Part shown: piece after piece, positions 45,405 to 54,274 of the stretch
Layout: each line of letters begins with the position of its first letter
Position numbering within the stretch: position 1 is the first letter of the stretch
DNA from: Alcaligenes sp. SORT26
Lineage (GTDB): Bacteria > Pseudomonadota > Gammaproteobacteria > Burkholderiales > Burkholderiaceae_B
Assembly: GCF_017377875.1 (NCBI RefSeq)
Contig: NZ_CP070975.1
Span: 1,116,001-1,180,000, forward strand
DNA length: 64,000 nucleotides
Direction of reading: 5' to 3'
Made by a program: the position numbers and the translations under genes
Notes under the pieces: generated by a model
Told to the model about the DNA's origin: nothing
Database searches by the model: none
The model's input: the letters and a program-made list of their open reading frames with translations, nothing else

Positions 45405-46403
45405 CTAGCGGGCCAGAATGTCTACCGCCGTACCGTCCGGACGCGGCTGCACATTCACCGGCACGATATGTGGCAAGGCAGCCAGAAAAGAAGCCGGGTC
45501 GTCGATATTGAATACGCCGGAGACCTGCAAGCCAGCAATCTGAGGATCGGGCACCACCAGACGTTGAGTGCTGTAACGATTCAGCTCCTCAATAGCCGTG
45601 GCCAGTGACGTACCCCGGAAAACCACCTTGCCCTCACGCCAGGCCACGGAGTTTTCAACATCCTTGCCTTTGCCCGCGCTCAGATGATCGGGTTTGGAGA
45701 CACGCGCCACATCGCCTGGCCGCAGCTTTGCGACTTGCCGACGCCACCAGGGGCCCGCGCTCACTTCAACGGAGCCCTGCAAGACATCGACTGAAAATGC
45801 CTGGTCGATACGGCGCACATTAAATTGCGTGCCCGTCACTCGGACAGCGCCACTCTCCATCTCGACCACAAAGGGCGTGCCTTGCGTGCCATCCACCTGG
45901 AAAAACACTTCTCCCTGCTCCAGACGAACCGTGCGCTGATGTCCATAAAGCGCAACTGTCACGCTTGTATCGGTATTGAGTAGCAGTGTGGAATCGTCTG
46001 GCAGAACAATCTCGCGCCGCTCTCCATGAGCGGTGGCAAATTGCGCCTGATACTCGGGGACAGCACGCCAATGCATGGGGTCAAGAACGGCAACCGTCAA
46101 TGCCGCCACACAGGCAAGTCCCAGGCCATAGCTCCAGAATGCGCGCCGTGATGGTCTGCGATCCACTGCAGGCCCTGACGCCCTGCCAAGCTTTTGCACT
46201 TCACTTTTAGGCAGCGCGGCCGCCATGCTCCAAATATGCTGGACCTGCTGGTAGTGCTGTTCATTGCCTGGATCAGCCTGACACCACTGTTCAAAGGCCG
46301 CATGCTCTGGCTGCGTGACATCGTCCGAATGCATGCGCTCGTACCAGTACGCCGCCTGGTCACGCGGGTCGGTCAAGCTAGCCGGATCTATCCTGTCAGT
46401 CAT
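45405..46403 (-). CDS. fecR: FecR family anti-sigma/sigma regulator (module A)
   Basis: This 332-residue protein has an N-terminal cytoplasmic DUF4880 domain (about 10-58, DQAAYWYERMHSDD to YQQVQHIW), one membrane helix (about 89-107) and the periplasmic FecR domain (GERREIVLPDDSTLLLNTDTS, VTGTQFNVRR) followed by a C-terminal part (LQVSGVFNIDDPASFLAALP) that would contact the receptor STN domain. R86-R87-A-F just before the helix resembles a twin-arginine signal, reported for FecR of E. coli. It controls the sigma factor encoded upstream. Confidence 0.93.
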   Translation of the reverse strand: MTDRIDPASLTDPRDQAAYWYERMHSDDVTQPEHAAFEQWCQADPGNEQHYQQVQHIWSMAAALPKSEVQKLGRASGPAVDRRPSRRAFWSYGLGLACVAALTVAVLDPMHWRAVPEYQAQFATAHGERREIVLPDDSTLLLNTDTSVTVALYGHQRTVRLEQGEVFFQVDGTQGTPFVVEMESGAVRVTGTQFNVRRIDQAFSVDVLQGSVEVSAGPWWRRQVAKLRPGDVARVSKPDHLSAGKGKDVENSVAWREGKVVFRGTSLATAIEELNRYSTQRLVVPDPQIAGLQVSGVFNIDDPASFLAALPHIVPVNVQPRPDGTAVDILAR

Positions 46404-46483
46404 GATCGTCTGCCCTCCAGGGCCAGGGCAAAACCTGCCCTCTTATAAGACAAGACGCTTGAGGACGCAGATCTCCTGAACGA

Positions 46484-46990
46484 CTAGTGAGCATTTTTAT
46501 GTAACTGATCTTGTAGATGGCGCAAGGTACGCATCATATAGCGTTCGACCATATTACGAGAAACCCCCATCTTCTCGGCGATTTCGGCATTGGACAAGCC
46601 CTCGACCTGACGTAATTGAAAGGCGATCTGGCAAGCCTGGGGAAGATCGTTCAAGGCAGCCAACATGCTGCGCGCCATTTCATCGGCCTCATACCAATCA
46701 TGGGAACTGGATGCAGTCGGATGATGTTCTTCCGGCAAGGCATCCAGCGATTGCGTCTGGCGCACCTGTTCAGCGCGATAAATACTGATGGCACGGTTCG
46801 AGACAGCACGCTGAAAATAGTAATGCTCATGGTCACGCAATACCGCCGTATCCTGCTCCAGCATCTTCAATGCCACATCCTGAAGCGCGTCTTCGGCATC
46901 CTGCCGATTGCTGGATTTGCGCGTCCATGACCCCACCAGCTTGCTGTAGTGAGCAAGCCAGCCTTTCTTGGGCGTGGGTGGGCGAGACAT
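46484..46990 (-). CDS. fecI: FecI-type ECF sigma factor (module A)
   Basis: This 168-residue sigma has region 2 (DAEDALQDVALKMLEQD, RDHEHYYFQRAVSNRAISIYR shown by its ends) and region 4 (DLPQACQIAFQLRQVEGLSNAEIAEKMGVSRNMVERYM, key motif LSNAEIAEKMGVSRNMVERY, 20 residues). That is the iron-starvation sigma layout. The ATG at 46990 is chosen because the homology begins soon after; the frame back to 47035 overlaps a Fur-box-like site. It probably directs transcription of the receptor downstream. Confidence 0.92.
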   Translation of the reverse strand: MSRPPTPKKGWLAHYSKLVGSWTRKSSNRQDAEDALQDVALKMLEQDTAVLRDHEHYYFQRAVSNRAISIYRAEQVRQTQSLDALPEEHHPTASSSHDWYEADEMARSMLAALNDLPQACQIAFQLRQVEGLSNAEIAEKMGVSRNMVERYMMRTLRHLQDQLHKNAH

Positions 46991-47023
46991 GGTAAATACA
47001 GGGTAATAAAATCGTGGAACTCG

Positions 47024-47048
47024 CAATAATAACAATAATTCTCATTTC
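47024..47048 (-). promoter_or_regulatory. Fur-box-like site before sigma gene A
   Basis: On the minus strand the sequence AATGAGAATTATTGTTATT lies about 35 bp upstream of the sigma start. It fits the Fur consensus of three NAT(A/T)AT-like hexamers and is almost the same as the site at 61305-61332. It overlaps the 3' end of the DUF192 gene. Confidence 0.72.
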
Positions 47049-47464
47049 GATGCACAGATATGTAACGCTATCGCCCCGCCCCCTTTGGTTTTCCGTACTT
47101 CCTGCAAGGCCACCGCCCAAGGAGCAAACTGCTCCGGCCCGGACAGATAGCCCCGCGGCGCTTCCAACACCGATCTGGCTTTTCTATGCCAACGAGCCTT
47201 TCCTGGCGAGACAGCCAGACAAAACCTCAAGGGCTGATCACGTTCATCCAGAAAGCAGATATCCAGAGCCTGTCGCATTCCCCATAAATGAACCGCTCGG
47301 CATGGCCGCAGCCACACCGCTGTTGCAAAATCCCTGCTCTGCGGCAATGCCTTCCAGCCACGCCAACGGGCCCAGAAAGTATTGGCATCGAATAAATACA
47401 GGGGCTGCGCCTGCTGTAGCGTCTTTTGCAGCGGCTGTTTGGTCAAGGTTGATATCGGCTCCAC
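47042..47464 (-). CDS. DUF192 family protein, last gene of the tad operon
   Basis: This 140-residue protein has the DUF192 pattern: residues about 20-50 (LFDANTFWARWRGW), then CRAVHLWGMRQALDICFLDE with the conserved H-x-x-G-M-x-x-x-x-D, and ARSVLEAPRGYLSG. DUF192 proteins are small beta-barrels of unknown function often found with tad genes. The start is 1 bp from the tadC stop. Its 3' end overlaps the Fur-box-like site for sigma gene A. Confidence 0.83.
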   Translation of the reverse strand: MEPISTLTKQPLQKTLQQAQPLYLFDANTFWARWRGWKALPQSRDFATAVWLRPCRAVHLWGMRQALDICFLDERDQPLRFCLAVSPGKARWHRKARSVLEAPRGYLSGPEQFAPWAVALQEVRKTKGGGAIALHICASK

Positions 47465-47465
47465 C

Positions 47466-48326
47466 CTAGCCTCCGCCTGCCAACCAGGGGCCTAACAGAC
47501 TCATGGCAATCACCAGAAACGTGCAGGGAAAAATGCACACGACCAAAGGCGCCAACAAATACACAGGCAACTTGAGTGCTCTTTGCTCCGCCTCCAAATG
47601 CAGATGAGCACGCAGTTTTTCCGCTTGAGATCGCAAAAGCAAGGCCAAGGACAAACCGGTGTCCTGAGCCAGCTCCAAAGACAAAGCCAACTCCTCCAGT
47701 TCCGCCTGCCTGAAGGTCAAAGCGACATTACGCATGGCTTGTGGCAAGCGTCGTCCTGCCCGAACCTCTCCCTGCACCTTGCTCAGGCTGAGCAGCAAAC
47801 TTCCTTGTGGCACAGCCTCCATCGCACGAGCCCAGGCCTGTTGCAGCCCCAAGCCGGACTCGACGGCCAGCACTAATAAATCCAGAAAAAACGGTAAATC
47901 CCGACGACAACGGGCGTGATGCTGACGCTGCAGTTTTCTACCTCGCGAGATGGCCTGCAAGAGACTCAACAAAAAACCGGTTGTGATCAGGCCAGCGATA
48001 TCGACCAGTGCTGCTCCCTGACTGAGCAGAAAGACCCCTGCCAGGCTTGTGAACAAGGCGGTCAAGGCCACACGTTTACTAAGAAAAACCCGTATCTCGT
48101 TCGCATACGAGCCCCATAAGCGTTCCGGCCAGTCATGCACAAAAGGAAAAGACAGGCAGACATTCAAGACTCTGGAAAATGGCGCTTCCCACGCCTGCCA
48201 GGCAGCCTGTTTCAGGCTGCTGCCACCTTGCAGCAACAGCAGATACCTTCCCCGCCAAGCCCATAAACAGGCGATCAGAAACAGGGCGGCGCTCAAGGCA
48301 GAAAGTGACCAAATTAAGGCCTGCAT
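47466..48326 (-). CDS. tadC: Tad pilus assembly inner-membrane protein TadC
   Basis: This 286-residue GspF-domain protein has helices at the N-terminus (MQALIWSLSALSAALFLIAC, 20 residues), two in the middle and one at the C-terminus. The central DLPFFLDLLVLAVESGLGLQ and AMRNVALTFRQAELEELAL segments match TadC. The ATG at 48326 has GGAGAGG upstream; the longer frame overlaps tadB. It forms the inner-membrane platform with TadB. Confidence 0.92.
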   Translation of the reverse strand: MQALIWSLSALSAALFLIACLWAWRGRYLLLLQGGSSLKQAAWQAWEAPFSRVLNVCLSFPFVHDWPERLWGSYANEIRVFLSKRVALTALFTSLAGVFLLSQGAALVDIAGLITTGFLLSLLQAISRGRKLQRQHHARCRRDLPFFLDLLVLAVESGLGLQQAWARAMEAVPQGSLLLSLSKVQGEVRAGRRLPQAMRNVALTFRQAELEELALSLELAQDTGLSLALLLRSQAEKLRAHLHLEAEQRALKLPVYLLAPLVVCIFPCTFLVIAMSLLGPWLAGGG

Positions 48327-48328
48327 AG

Positions 48329-49174
48329 TCACGCCTCTCCTCGCAAAATTACCTGCATCCACCACAGCCCCATCATCAGCATGGCGACAATGCCTCCTGC
48401 CACCCACACGCCTACTGTGTTGAGCCAGGCTTGTTCAAATGCAGTGGCATCCAGCAGATACAACGCTCCCGCCACAAAAACCGGCAAACAGAACATGATT
48501 CTGGCCTGCAAGCGAGCTTGAGCCGTCAAGGCAACAATCTTTTCCTCGATGGTCAGACGGGCGCGTATCGTTTGTGCCAGTATTTTCAAACGCTCACCCA
48601 GCCCCGCCCCCGTGCTCTGCCCCATCTGCATGGCACTGACGAACATGGCCAACTCCGACACCGGCACACGCTCCAACAAGTCCTGGTAGGAGTCTTTGGC
48701 ATTCAAACCCAAGCGCTGCTGGCGCAACAACAAACGCAACTCTTGCCCTAAAGGCGCAGGCAACGATTGGGCTAGCTGCTGCAAGGCCGCTTGCAAAGCC
48801 AGCCCCGCCTGCAGACTCAAGGCCAGGGACAAGACAAAATCTGGCAATTGTCGTCGCAAGGCTTCCAGGCGTCGCCGCCCCATCCAGCGCAAAATTACCA
48901 AAGGCGTCACGGCAGCAATCAATGCGATAAGTACAGCTAGCCACAAAGAATGAATCAGCCACCACGCCACCAGAAAGACCAGAGGCAGCACGGCCCAGGC
49001 ACCAAAGGCAAGATACTGACTGCGCACAAACACAAAATGCGATTGCAGGCTCTGCTCGGACTGCTGAAGCAATTGCTGCCTGTAGCGTGTGGCAAGACGC
49101 TGCCCCAAGCGCAATAAAAGATACGCTAGCGCCGTGGTACCAAAGACGGTCAGCAAAATACTAAGAAACTTCAT
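48329..49174 (-). CDS. tadB: Tad pilus assembly inner-membrane protein TadB
   Basis: This 281-residue GspF-domain protein has an N-terminal helix, a central cytoplasmic domain (LRRQLPDFVLSLALSLQAGL, 20 residues, and LAMFVSAMQMGQSTGAGLGE, 20 residues) and two C-terminal helices. It overlaps the ATPase gene by four bases. It would form the Tad platform with TadC. Confidence 0.92.
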   Translation of the reverse strand: MKFLSILLTVFGTTALAYLLLRLGQRLATRYRQQLLQQSEQSLQSHFVFVRSQYLAFGAWAVLPLVFLVAWWLIHSLWLAVLIALIAAVTPLVILRWMGRRRLEALRRQLPDFVLSLALSLQAGLALQAALQQLAQSLPAPLGQELRLLLRQQRLGLNAKDSYQDLLERVPVSELAMFVSAMQMGQSTGAGLGERLKILAQTIRARLTIEEKIVALTAQARLQARIMFCLPVFVAGALYLLDATAFEQAWLNTVGVWVAGGIVAMLMMGLWWMQVILRGEA

Positions 49175-50817
49175 GACTGCCCCTCTGATGGAGAGACATA
49201 CTCAGACCTCAAACCGCTGGCCGTAAAACCAAACTCCGGGCGGTAACTGTACAGAGTCTGCAATTGAATACGCTGTGCTTCTATACCCGTTACTTCCACA
49301 ACCTCGTGAACCAAACGCTTGCCATCGGGCAAACGACTCAGTTGCACAATAATGTGCAAAGCCCGTGCGATATGCTCCCGCACGACCAGCAAAGGCAAAT
49401 CCAGACCCGCCATCAAGACCATGCCCTCCAGGCGCGACAAGGCATCACGTGGGGTGTTCGCATGCAAGGTCCCCATCGATCCTTCGTGGCCTGTATTCAT
49501 GGCGGACAACATATCGAAGGCCTCCGCCCCCCGACATTCTCCGACCACAATCCGGTCGGGCCGCATGCGTAGGGCTTGTCGCAACAGGCTCCGTATATCC
49601 ACCTGTCCCTGACCCTCTGCATTGGCAGGCCGAGACTCCAAGGCCACCCAATTGCTGTGCTGCAACTGCAATTCGGCTGCATCCTCCAGGGTCACAATGC
49701 GCTCTCCCGAATCAATGCAGGTACTGAGCACATTCAGCAAGGTGGTTTTACCTGTGCCCGTCCCGCCCGAGACCAGGATATTGCAGCGCCCCTGTACTGC
49801 CTGTTGCAGAAAGCGAGCCATCTCGGGAGACAAGCTACCCGTCTGCAGCAAGTCCTCCAAGCCCAAGCGTCGTTTGGGGAATTTGCGTATGGTCACGCAG
49901 GTTCCCTTGACCGCGATAGGTGACAAGACCGCATGAAAACGTGAACCATCCGCCAAACGCCCATCTACAGCAGGCGAGCTGATATCCAGCCTTCTGCCCA
50001 AGGGCGCCAAGATACGATCAATAATGGCCCGCAAAGCGGTTTCACTACTGAAGGCCAAGGGATGGGCCTGCAATCGCCCCGCCTGCTCCACAAAAACCCG
50101 GTCGTAGTGATTAACCATGATTTCCGACACTGAAGCGTCCGCCAATAATGGCTCCAAAGGGCCAAGACCCACGGCCTCCGCACAGACACTAGCCTGCAAT
50201 CTGGCACGTTCATGCTCAGGTACAGCACACTGCGCCTGAATCAAACGCCCCAGGCAATCAAAAGCCTCCTGTTCCAATTGTTTGTCCGTCACCCTGGACA
50301 AGTCCCGGCGCTGCAGCTCCAAGGCACTGAGCAAGGCATGGTGCAGGCGCTGTTGTTCTTGCCTGAACAAGTCACTATTGGAAGACGGCATAGGCTCCTG
50401 ATCAGGAAGCGGTGCGTGACCATCACGCGCTACCGTCCGCACAGGTTCTTCCAAGATCAAAGCTCCATTGCCCCCAACACCTGCCATCGGCTTCTGAGCA
50501 TCGGCTTCCGTCTGAAATGAGGAGGTCTGCCCAAAACCAGCAATACGCAACTTGAAACCGCCCAAAGCCAGCACATCCCCCTGACGCAAGGGGCCATCGT
50601 CATAGACCCGTTTGCCATTAAGTTGCACGCCGGTCAGCGAGCCATGATCCTGTATATACACGGCCCCGGCGCGCTCCAGCAGGCTCGCGTGCTGACGCGC
50701 AATTCGCCAGGACGGCAAGACGACATCGCAAGCCGGATCGCGTCCTATCAGGGCGGGCAAATGGACTGACCAAGGACGCGTCGTCCCCAACTCTGATTCA
50801 AGCTCAAGGTTCAACAC
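49171..50817 (-). CDS. cpaF: Tad pilus ATPase CpaF/TadA with N-terminal FHA domain
   Basis: This 548-residue protein is a fusion. Residues about 20-95 form an FHA phosphothreonine-binding domain (IGRDPACDVVLP, RIARQHASL, LTGVQLNGKRVY). After a linker of about 55 residues comes the secretion ATPase: N-terminal helices, Walker A GGTGTGKTT (351-359), Asp box and Walker B-like VGECRGAEAFDML, and the His box MGTLHANTP. Usual CpaF lacks FHA, although the pairing is known in some tad loci. The FHA may link pilus assembly to protein phosphorylation. It starts at GTG 50817, overlapping the secretin gene by 14 bp. Confidence 0.93.
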   Translation of the reverse strand: MLNLELESELGTTRPWSVHLPALIGRDPACDVVLPSWRIARQHASLLERAGAVYIQDHGSLTGVQLNGKRVYDDGPLRQGDVLALGGFKLRIAGFGQTSSFQTEADAQKPMAGVGGNGALILEEPVRTVARDGHAPLPDQEPMPSSNSDLFRQEQQRLHHALLSALELQRRDLSRVTDKQLEQEAFDCLGRLIQAQCAVPEHERARLQASVCAEAVGLGPLEPLLADASVSEIMVNHYDRVFVEQAGRLQAHPLAFSSETALRAIIDRILAPLGRRLDISSPAVDGRLADGSRFHAVLSPIAVKGTCVTIRKFPKRRLGLEDLLQTGSLSPEMARFLQQAVQGRCNILVSGGTGTGKTTLLNVLSTCIDSGERIVTLEDAAELQLQHSNWVALESRPANAEGQGQVDIRSLLRQALRMRPDRIVVGECRGAEAFDMLSAMNTGHEGSMGTLHANTPRDALSRLEGMVLMAGLDLPLLVVREHIARALHIIVQLSRLPDGKRLVHEVVEVTGIEAQRIQLQTLYSYRPEFGFTASGLRSEYVSPSEGQS

Positions 50818-52180
50818 GAAATACCTCGCTGTCTGGCTCTACCCATTGAGAACGATTGCCATGCCATACCCCAGCCCCCTTAGGCGCAGGACGCACCGGT
50901 GTATTCAGGCGCGGGGCATCGGGGAAGGTCTGATCCAGCCACTGTGCTGCATTTGCCTGCCGGGCCAGCAAGTCGGGATGCTCGGCAGCTACCAAGGTAG
51001 GCGTCACAAATACCGCCAGTTCTGTTTCCTGTCTGGCAAAGCGTTCTGAACGAAACAAGGCCCCCAGCACCGGCAAGCTGGCCAGACCCGGCAAGCGGTC
51101 TACATGACGGGACTCCTCTCTTGAAATAAACCCGGCCAGCACCAGGGTCTGCCCTGAACGCACATTGAATTCGGTAGAGGCCCGGCGTGTTTTCAAGGAT
51201 GGCCCGGCTGGTTGAGACAGGCTGGCATCCACGGAACTGACCTCTACCTCGATCTGTGAACGCACCAGTCCGCCCCGCTCCACTCTGGGCACGATGCGCA
51301 GTGATACGCCATAGGGCTTGAAACTGGTCTTGCTGTTTCCTTTGTCATCCGTGGTGGTGTAGGGCAGCTCGCCCCCAGCCAGGAACTCCGCCTGCGACCC
51401 GCTGCGTGCCAATAACTGCGGCTGCGCGAGTACGACGGCATGACCTTCCTGCGCCATGGCCTGAACACGGGCGGACATCAAGGCTCCAACACCAAAGAAA
51501 GCCGCCCCCTGACGGGCCGGAAATGCCAAGGGCAAGACCGCTTCACCGGGACGCTCCAGAAACTGATGCGTTGCGGCATCCCAGCCACCGCCCATACTCA
51601 AGCCTCCCTGAGAGCTGCCATCCCAACGCACACCCAGCTCCCGCAAGCTGTTACGTGGCACTTCCACAACCTGCACATCCAGCAAGACCATAGGCTCCCA
51701 ACCGTCCTGCTGGGTAAAGTCCAATAACTGGGGATGCTCCTGGCTCAGAGCCTGAATTCTTTGCTTGTCCTGATCGCTTAAACCCTCACCTTCCAACACC
51801 AGTTTTCCGCCTAGTTCACTGATACGCAGTTCAGGAATACGCTCCAGCAAACTTCTTAACTCAGCCAGTGTCTGCCGGTGATGTTCGGGTGATACCTCTA
51901 TCTGATAAGACTGGCTTTGCCCAGAACTGGACCAGACCTGCACCACCGTGCTGCCTGTCTTGCGCGCAAAGAGAATCAGCTCCCCTGATTCGGTGGTGAC
52001 CGCATGAACAATCTCGCCATCGCCAACCGCTACGCGTTCAACCTGAGTTTCGGGCAACACCATCAATTCACCGACCTGCAAACTTAAGCCCTGAGCATGA
52101 CTGGGCATGCCAAGACCGAACAAGGTGCTGGACAGCACGCTGAAGGCGGCTCTGTGTTGCCAATGAATCGTTCTGCTCAT
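50804..52180 (-). CDS. cpaC: Tad pilus secretin CpaC/RcpA
   Basis: This 458-residue secretin has a signal peptide ending near PSHAQG (31), an N-terminal pilus-secretin domain (LSLQVGELMVLPETQVERVA, 20 residues), a BON-like part (about 110-160), and the secretin core with VLLDVQVVEVPRNSLRELGV (20 residues) and VLAGFISREESR. It would form the outer-membrane pore of the Tad system. It overlaps cpaB by 4 bp and cpaF by 14 bp. Confidence 0.92.
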   Translation of the reverse strand: MSRTIHWQHRAAFSVLSSTLFGLGMPSHAQGLSLQVGELMVLPETQVERVAVGDGEIVHAVTTESGELILFARKTGSTVVQVWSSSGQSQSYQIEVSPEHHRQTLAELRSLLERIPELRISELGGKLVLEGEGLSDQDKQRIQALSQEHPQLLDFTQQDGWEPMVLLDVQVVEVPRNSLRELGVRWDGSSQGGLSMGGGWDAATHQFLERPGEAVLPLAFPARQGAAFFGVGALMSARVQAMAQEGHAVVLAQPQLLARSGSQAEFLAGGELPYTTTDDKGNSKTSFKPYGVSLRIVPRVERGGLVRSQIEVEVSSVDASLSQPAGPSLKTRRASTEFNVRSGQTLVLAGFISREESRHVDRLPGLASLPVLGALFRSERFARQETELAVFVTPTLVAAEHPDLLARQANAAQWLDQTFPDAPRLNTPVRPAPKGAGVWHGNRSQWVEPDSEVFRVEP

Positions 52181-53058
52181 GGCTGTTGCCCCACTGACAA
52201 ACTGTCAGGCATCGCCAGCCACCCCAGACGTTCCTGCTCCGCCGGGCTGATCTGCCCACCTGGCCGGTTACCGTACAGGACCTGCACGGGCTGTCTGGGC
52301 GCCCCACCCTGTCCCAAACCCAGGATATCGGCCAGCTCACCACGCACTGCCGCCTGATGAGGGGTGTGATCATCAGGATTGCGCAGCAAGGCACTGATGC
52401 GACCATGCTGTCTGGCGGCCAGCAGTTTCAAGGCATCATCGGGGCCTACGTCCAGCGTGAGCGTGTTGTAGGCTTCTTTATCGAGACGATTCGATACCGT
52501 GCCTTCACCCGATTTCTGACCTGTCGCCAGCACCAGAACAGACTGCAATAACGGGGCTGTCACCCGTCTTTGCCTGTCATCAAAGCTGACATAAATATCA
52601 ATCAGATCCCCAGGCCGGATCAGACCCGATACCGAGCTGATGGCATCCACCGGTACGGTTAAAGCCCGTCGACCAGAAAGCAATTGCTGCGAAAAGGGAC
52701 TGCTGGCTTCCTGCACGTGGGCCTTGCTGATCAAATCTCCCGCACGCAACGGCTGGCTCACTATCTGCCCGACCAAGCTTTCAAACTGGGCCGCATCCCA
52801 GCTATCGCTAGGGACCAGGTCTGCGGGATAAGCACGGGCCGCCAAATGTTCAGCTTGAAGCACGGTTCCTGCCGCCAAACTGGACGCAGCCACGACCCTG
52901 TCCAATTGCACGCGGTGCGCAGCCTGTCGCAAAGCCTCTTCCTGGCGGTCCAGATAGCGACTGCTCGTCCCTGCCGCCATCCCTCCCGCCAACAAGGCCA
53001 AAACCCCAAATCCCACCGTCGGATGGCGACATAGCCATAAGAATTTTGCACGAATCAT
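52177..53058 (-). CDS. cpaB: Tad pilus assembly protein CpaB/RcpC
   Basis: This 293-residue protein has an N-terminal membrane helix (about 14-32), a SAF domain (VVAASSLAAGTVLQAEHLA, QPLRAGDLISKAHV) and the RcpC/CpaB middle domain with GRRALTVPVDAISSVSGLIR (20 residues) and PGDLIDIYVSFDD. It would stabilise the secretin in the periplasm. It overlaps the neighbouring genes by 4 bp each. Confidence 0.91.
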   Translation of the reverse strand: MIRAKFLWLCRHPTVGFGVLALLAGGMAAGTSSRYLDRQEEALRQAAHRVQLDRVVAASSLAAGTVLQAEHLAARAYPADLVPSDSWDAAQFESLVGQIVSQPLRAGDLISKAHVQEASSPFSQQLLSGRRALTVPVDAISSVSGLIRPGDLIDIYVSFDDRQRRVTAPLLQSVLVLATGQKSGEGTVSNRLDKEAYNTLTLDVGPDDALKLLAARQHGRISALLRNPDDHTPHQAAVRGELADILGLGQGGAPRQPVQVLYGNRPGGQISPAEQERLGWLAMPDSLSVGQQP

Positions 53059-53675
53059 GAGGCCTCCTTTTCACAAGCACGGCAAATCAGCAGCAAGTAG
53101 CGCTCCTGCCCATACTCCAGTTCCATCACATCCAGTTCGGCTGGACCCCTACGCCAAAAGCGCTCGCCCGCTTCAGATCCCCAAGCCTCGCGACGCAAGG
53201 CCTCTTGCCAGCCCGATTCCGCGATGAGCAACCAGCTTTGTGCCTGCCCCGGCTGTTCGTGTTGCCATAACACGGGACCTGAAACAGGTGCTTCAGCCAG
53301 GTTTAAAGACGGACTCATCCGCTGACTTTGCTCGGCCATACTCAACAATCCTGAACGAGGCTGGGCCTGCACACTATCCAGCCATAAAACGCAGTTCTTG
53401 CTATCTTTTGCGCTCAAAAACACCCATTGCTCCTCCAGCCTCATGGCGCCAAAGCTGGCACCACAAAAAGGCTCCAAACGCGAGGACAAGGCTTGCGGGC
53501 CCAGCTCTGTACTCAAAGCCCAGGAATGGACCGGCCCCACATCCGTCTGTGTAATCTGGCCTTGATCCCAACTGATCTGAGGATCTTTTATCGGTTCGGA
53601 CAAACTCTGCGTCTTGGCAGGGACGGGGCTAAGCATCAGCAAGGTCATCAACAACAAAGCGAGCAACGACTTCAT
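53055..53675 (-). CDS. Tad operon protein of unknown function, exported
   Basis: I do not recognise this 206-residue protein. It starts with a signal peptide (MKSLLALLLMTLLMLSPVPA, 20 residues). There are two Cys pairs possible: FCGASFG near 68 with SKNCVLW near 92, and the C-terminal LLICRACEKEAS, a CxxC. It is rich in Trp, Gln and Ser and has no other motif. Its 4-bp overlaps on both sides and place between the TadE-like and CpaB genes show it belongs to the pilus operon. It may be a periplasmic assembly factor. Confidence 0.8.
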   Translation of the reverse strand: MKSLLALLLMTLLMLSPVPAKTQSLSEPIKDPQISWDQGQITQTDVGPVHSWALSTELGPQALSSRLEPFCGASFGAMRLEEQWVFLSAKDSKNCVLWLDSVQAQPRSGLLSMAEQSQRMSPSLNLAEAPVSGPVLWQHEQPGQAQSWLLIAESGWQEALRREAWGSEAGERFWRRGPAELDVMELEYGQERYLLLICRACEKEAS

Positions 53676-54274
53676 AAGGCCCCCTTGTTAAGCTGATCAG
53701 GCACGAAGTCCTGCCATCGCCCCAACCAGTCCAGATCAGGCTGGGTTCTCCCCCACGCGCTATCCAAAGGCCTGGCTTGCCGTACCGTCTCGCGGGCGGC
53801 TGAGTGGCTGGATGATGCCGCCTTTTCCCACGCGGTAGCACTGCTTTCCAGACGCTGCCGGGTTTGCTGGGTGCTCGCCGCTTGCCCTGCACCGGCCCAC
53901 AATTGTGATTGCCGATGAAGCTGCGTGCGCTTGGACAAGGCGCTTAACCAGCGAGGCCAGGGTACAGAAACGCGCGACTGTGCCGTCCAGGACCCACTCT
54001 GCAGGCTCAACAGCTCCCACTGCAAAGACTGGGCAGCAGAGGTGTCGGACTCCACAAAACGAACTGGCTCCAAACCGGGCGCAGGACTGAACACAGATGC
54101 CTGAGGTTTGCCTTGAGCGTCATGCATGAACAGCGTCAAATGCGTGCTTTGCTGCATTTGCTGCAAGCGATACTGCTGCTGCATCAGCCAGCGGCCCGCC
54201 ATAACTATCAGACCCAGTACCACGCCCAGCAAACAGGCCTCCACCAGAGCCATCCCCACTTGTCGCTGTGTCAT
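53672..54274 (-). CDS. TadE-like pseudopilin/membrane-anchored pilus protein
   Basis: This 200-residue protein has a short basic N-terminus, then QVGMALVEACLLGVVLGLIV, a hydrophobic helix with a Glu at the position typical of TadE/TadF pseudopilins (GxALVEf). The remaining 165 residues are Gln/Ser/Trp-rich and extracytoplasmic. TadE-family proteins are processed by the prepilin peptidase TadV; none is encoded in the window. The call rests on the N-terminus and the operon. Confidence 0.7.
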   Translation of the reverse strand: MTQRQVGMALVEACLLGVVLGLIVMAGRWLMQQQYRLQQMQQSTHLTLFMHDAQGKPQASVFSPAPGLEPVRFVESDTSAAQSLQWELLSLQSGSWTAQSRVSVPWPRWLSALSKRTQLHRQSQLWAGAGQAASTQQTRQRLESSATAWEKAASSSHSAARETVRQARPLDSAWGRTQPDLDWLGRWQDFVPDQLNKGAL

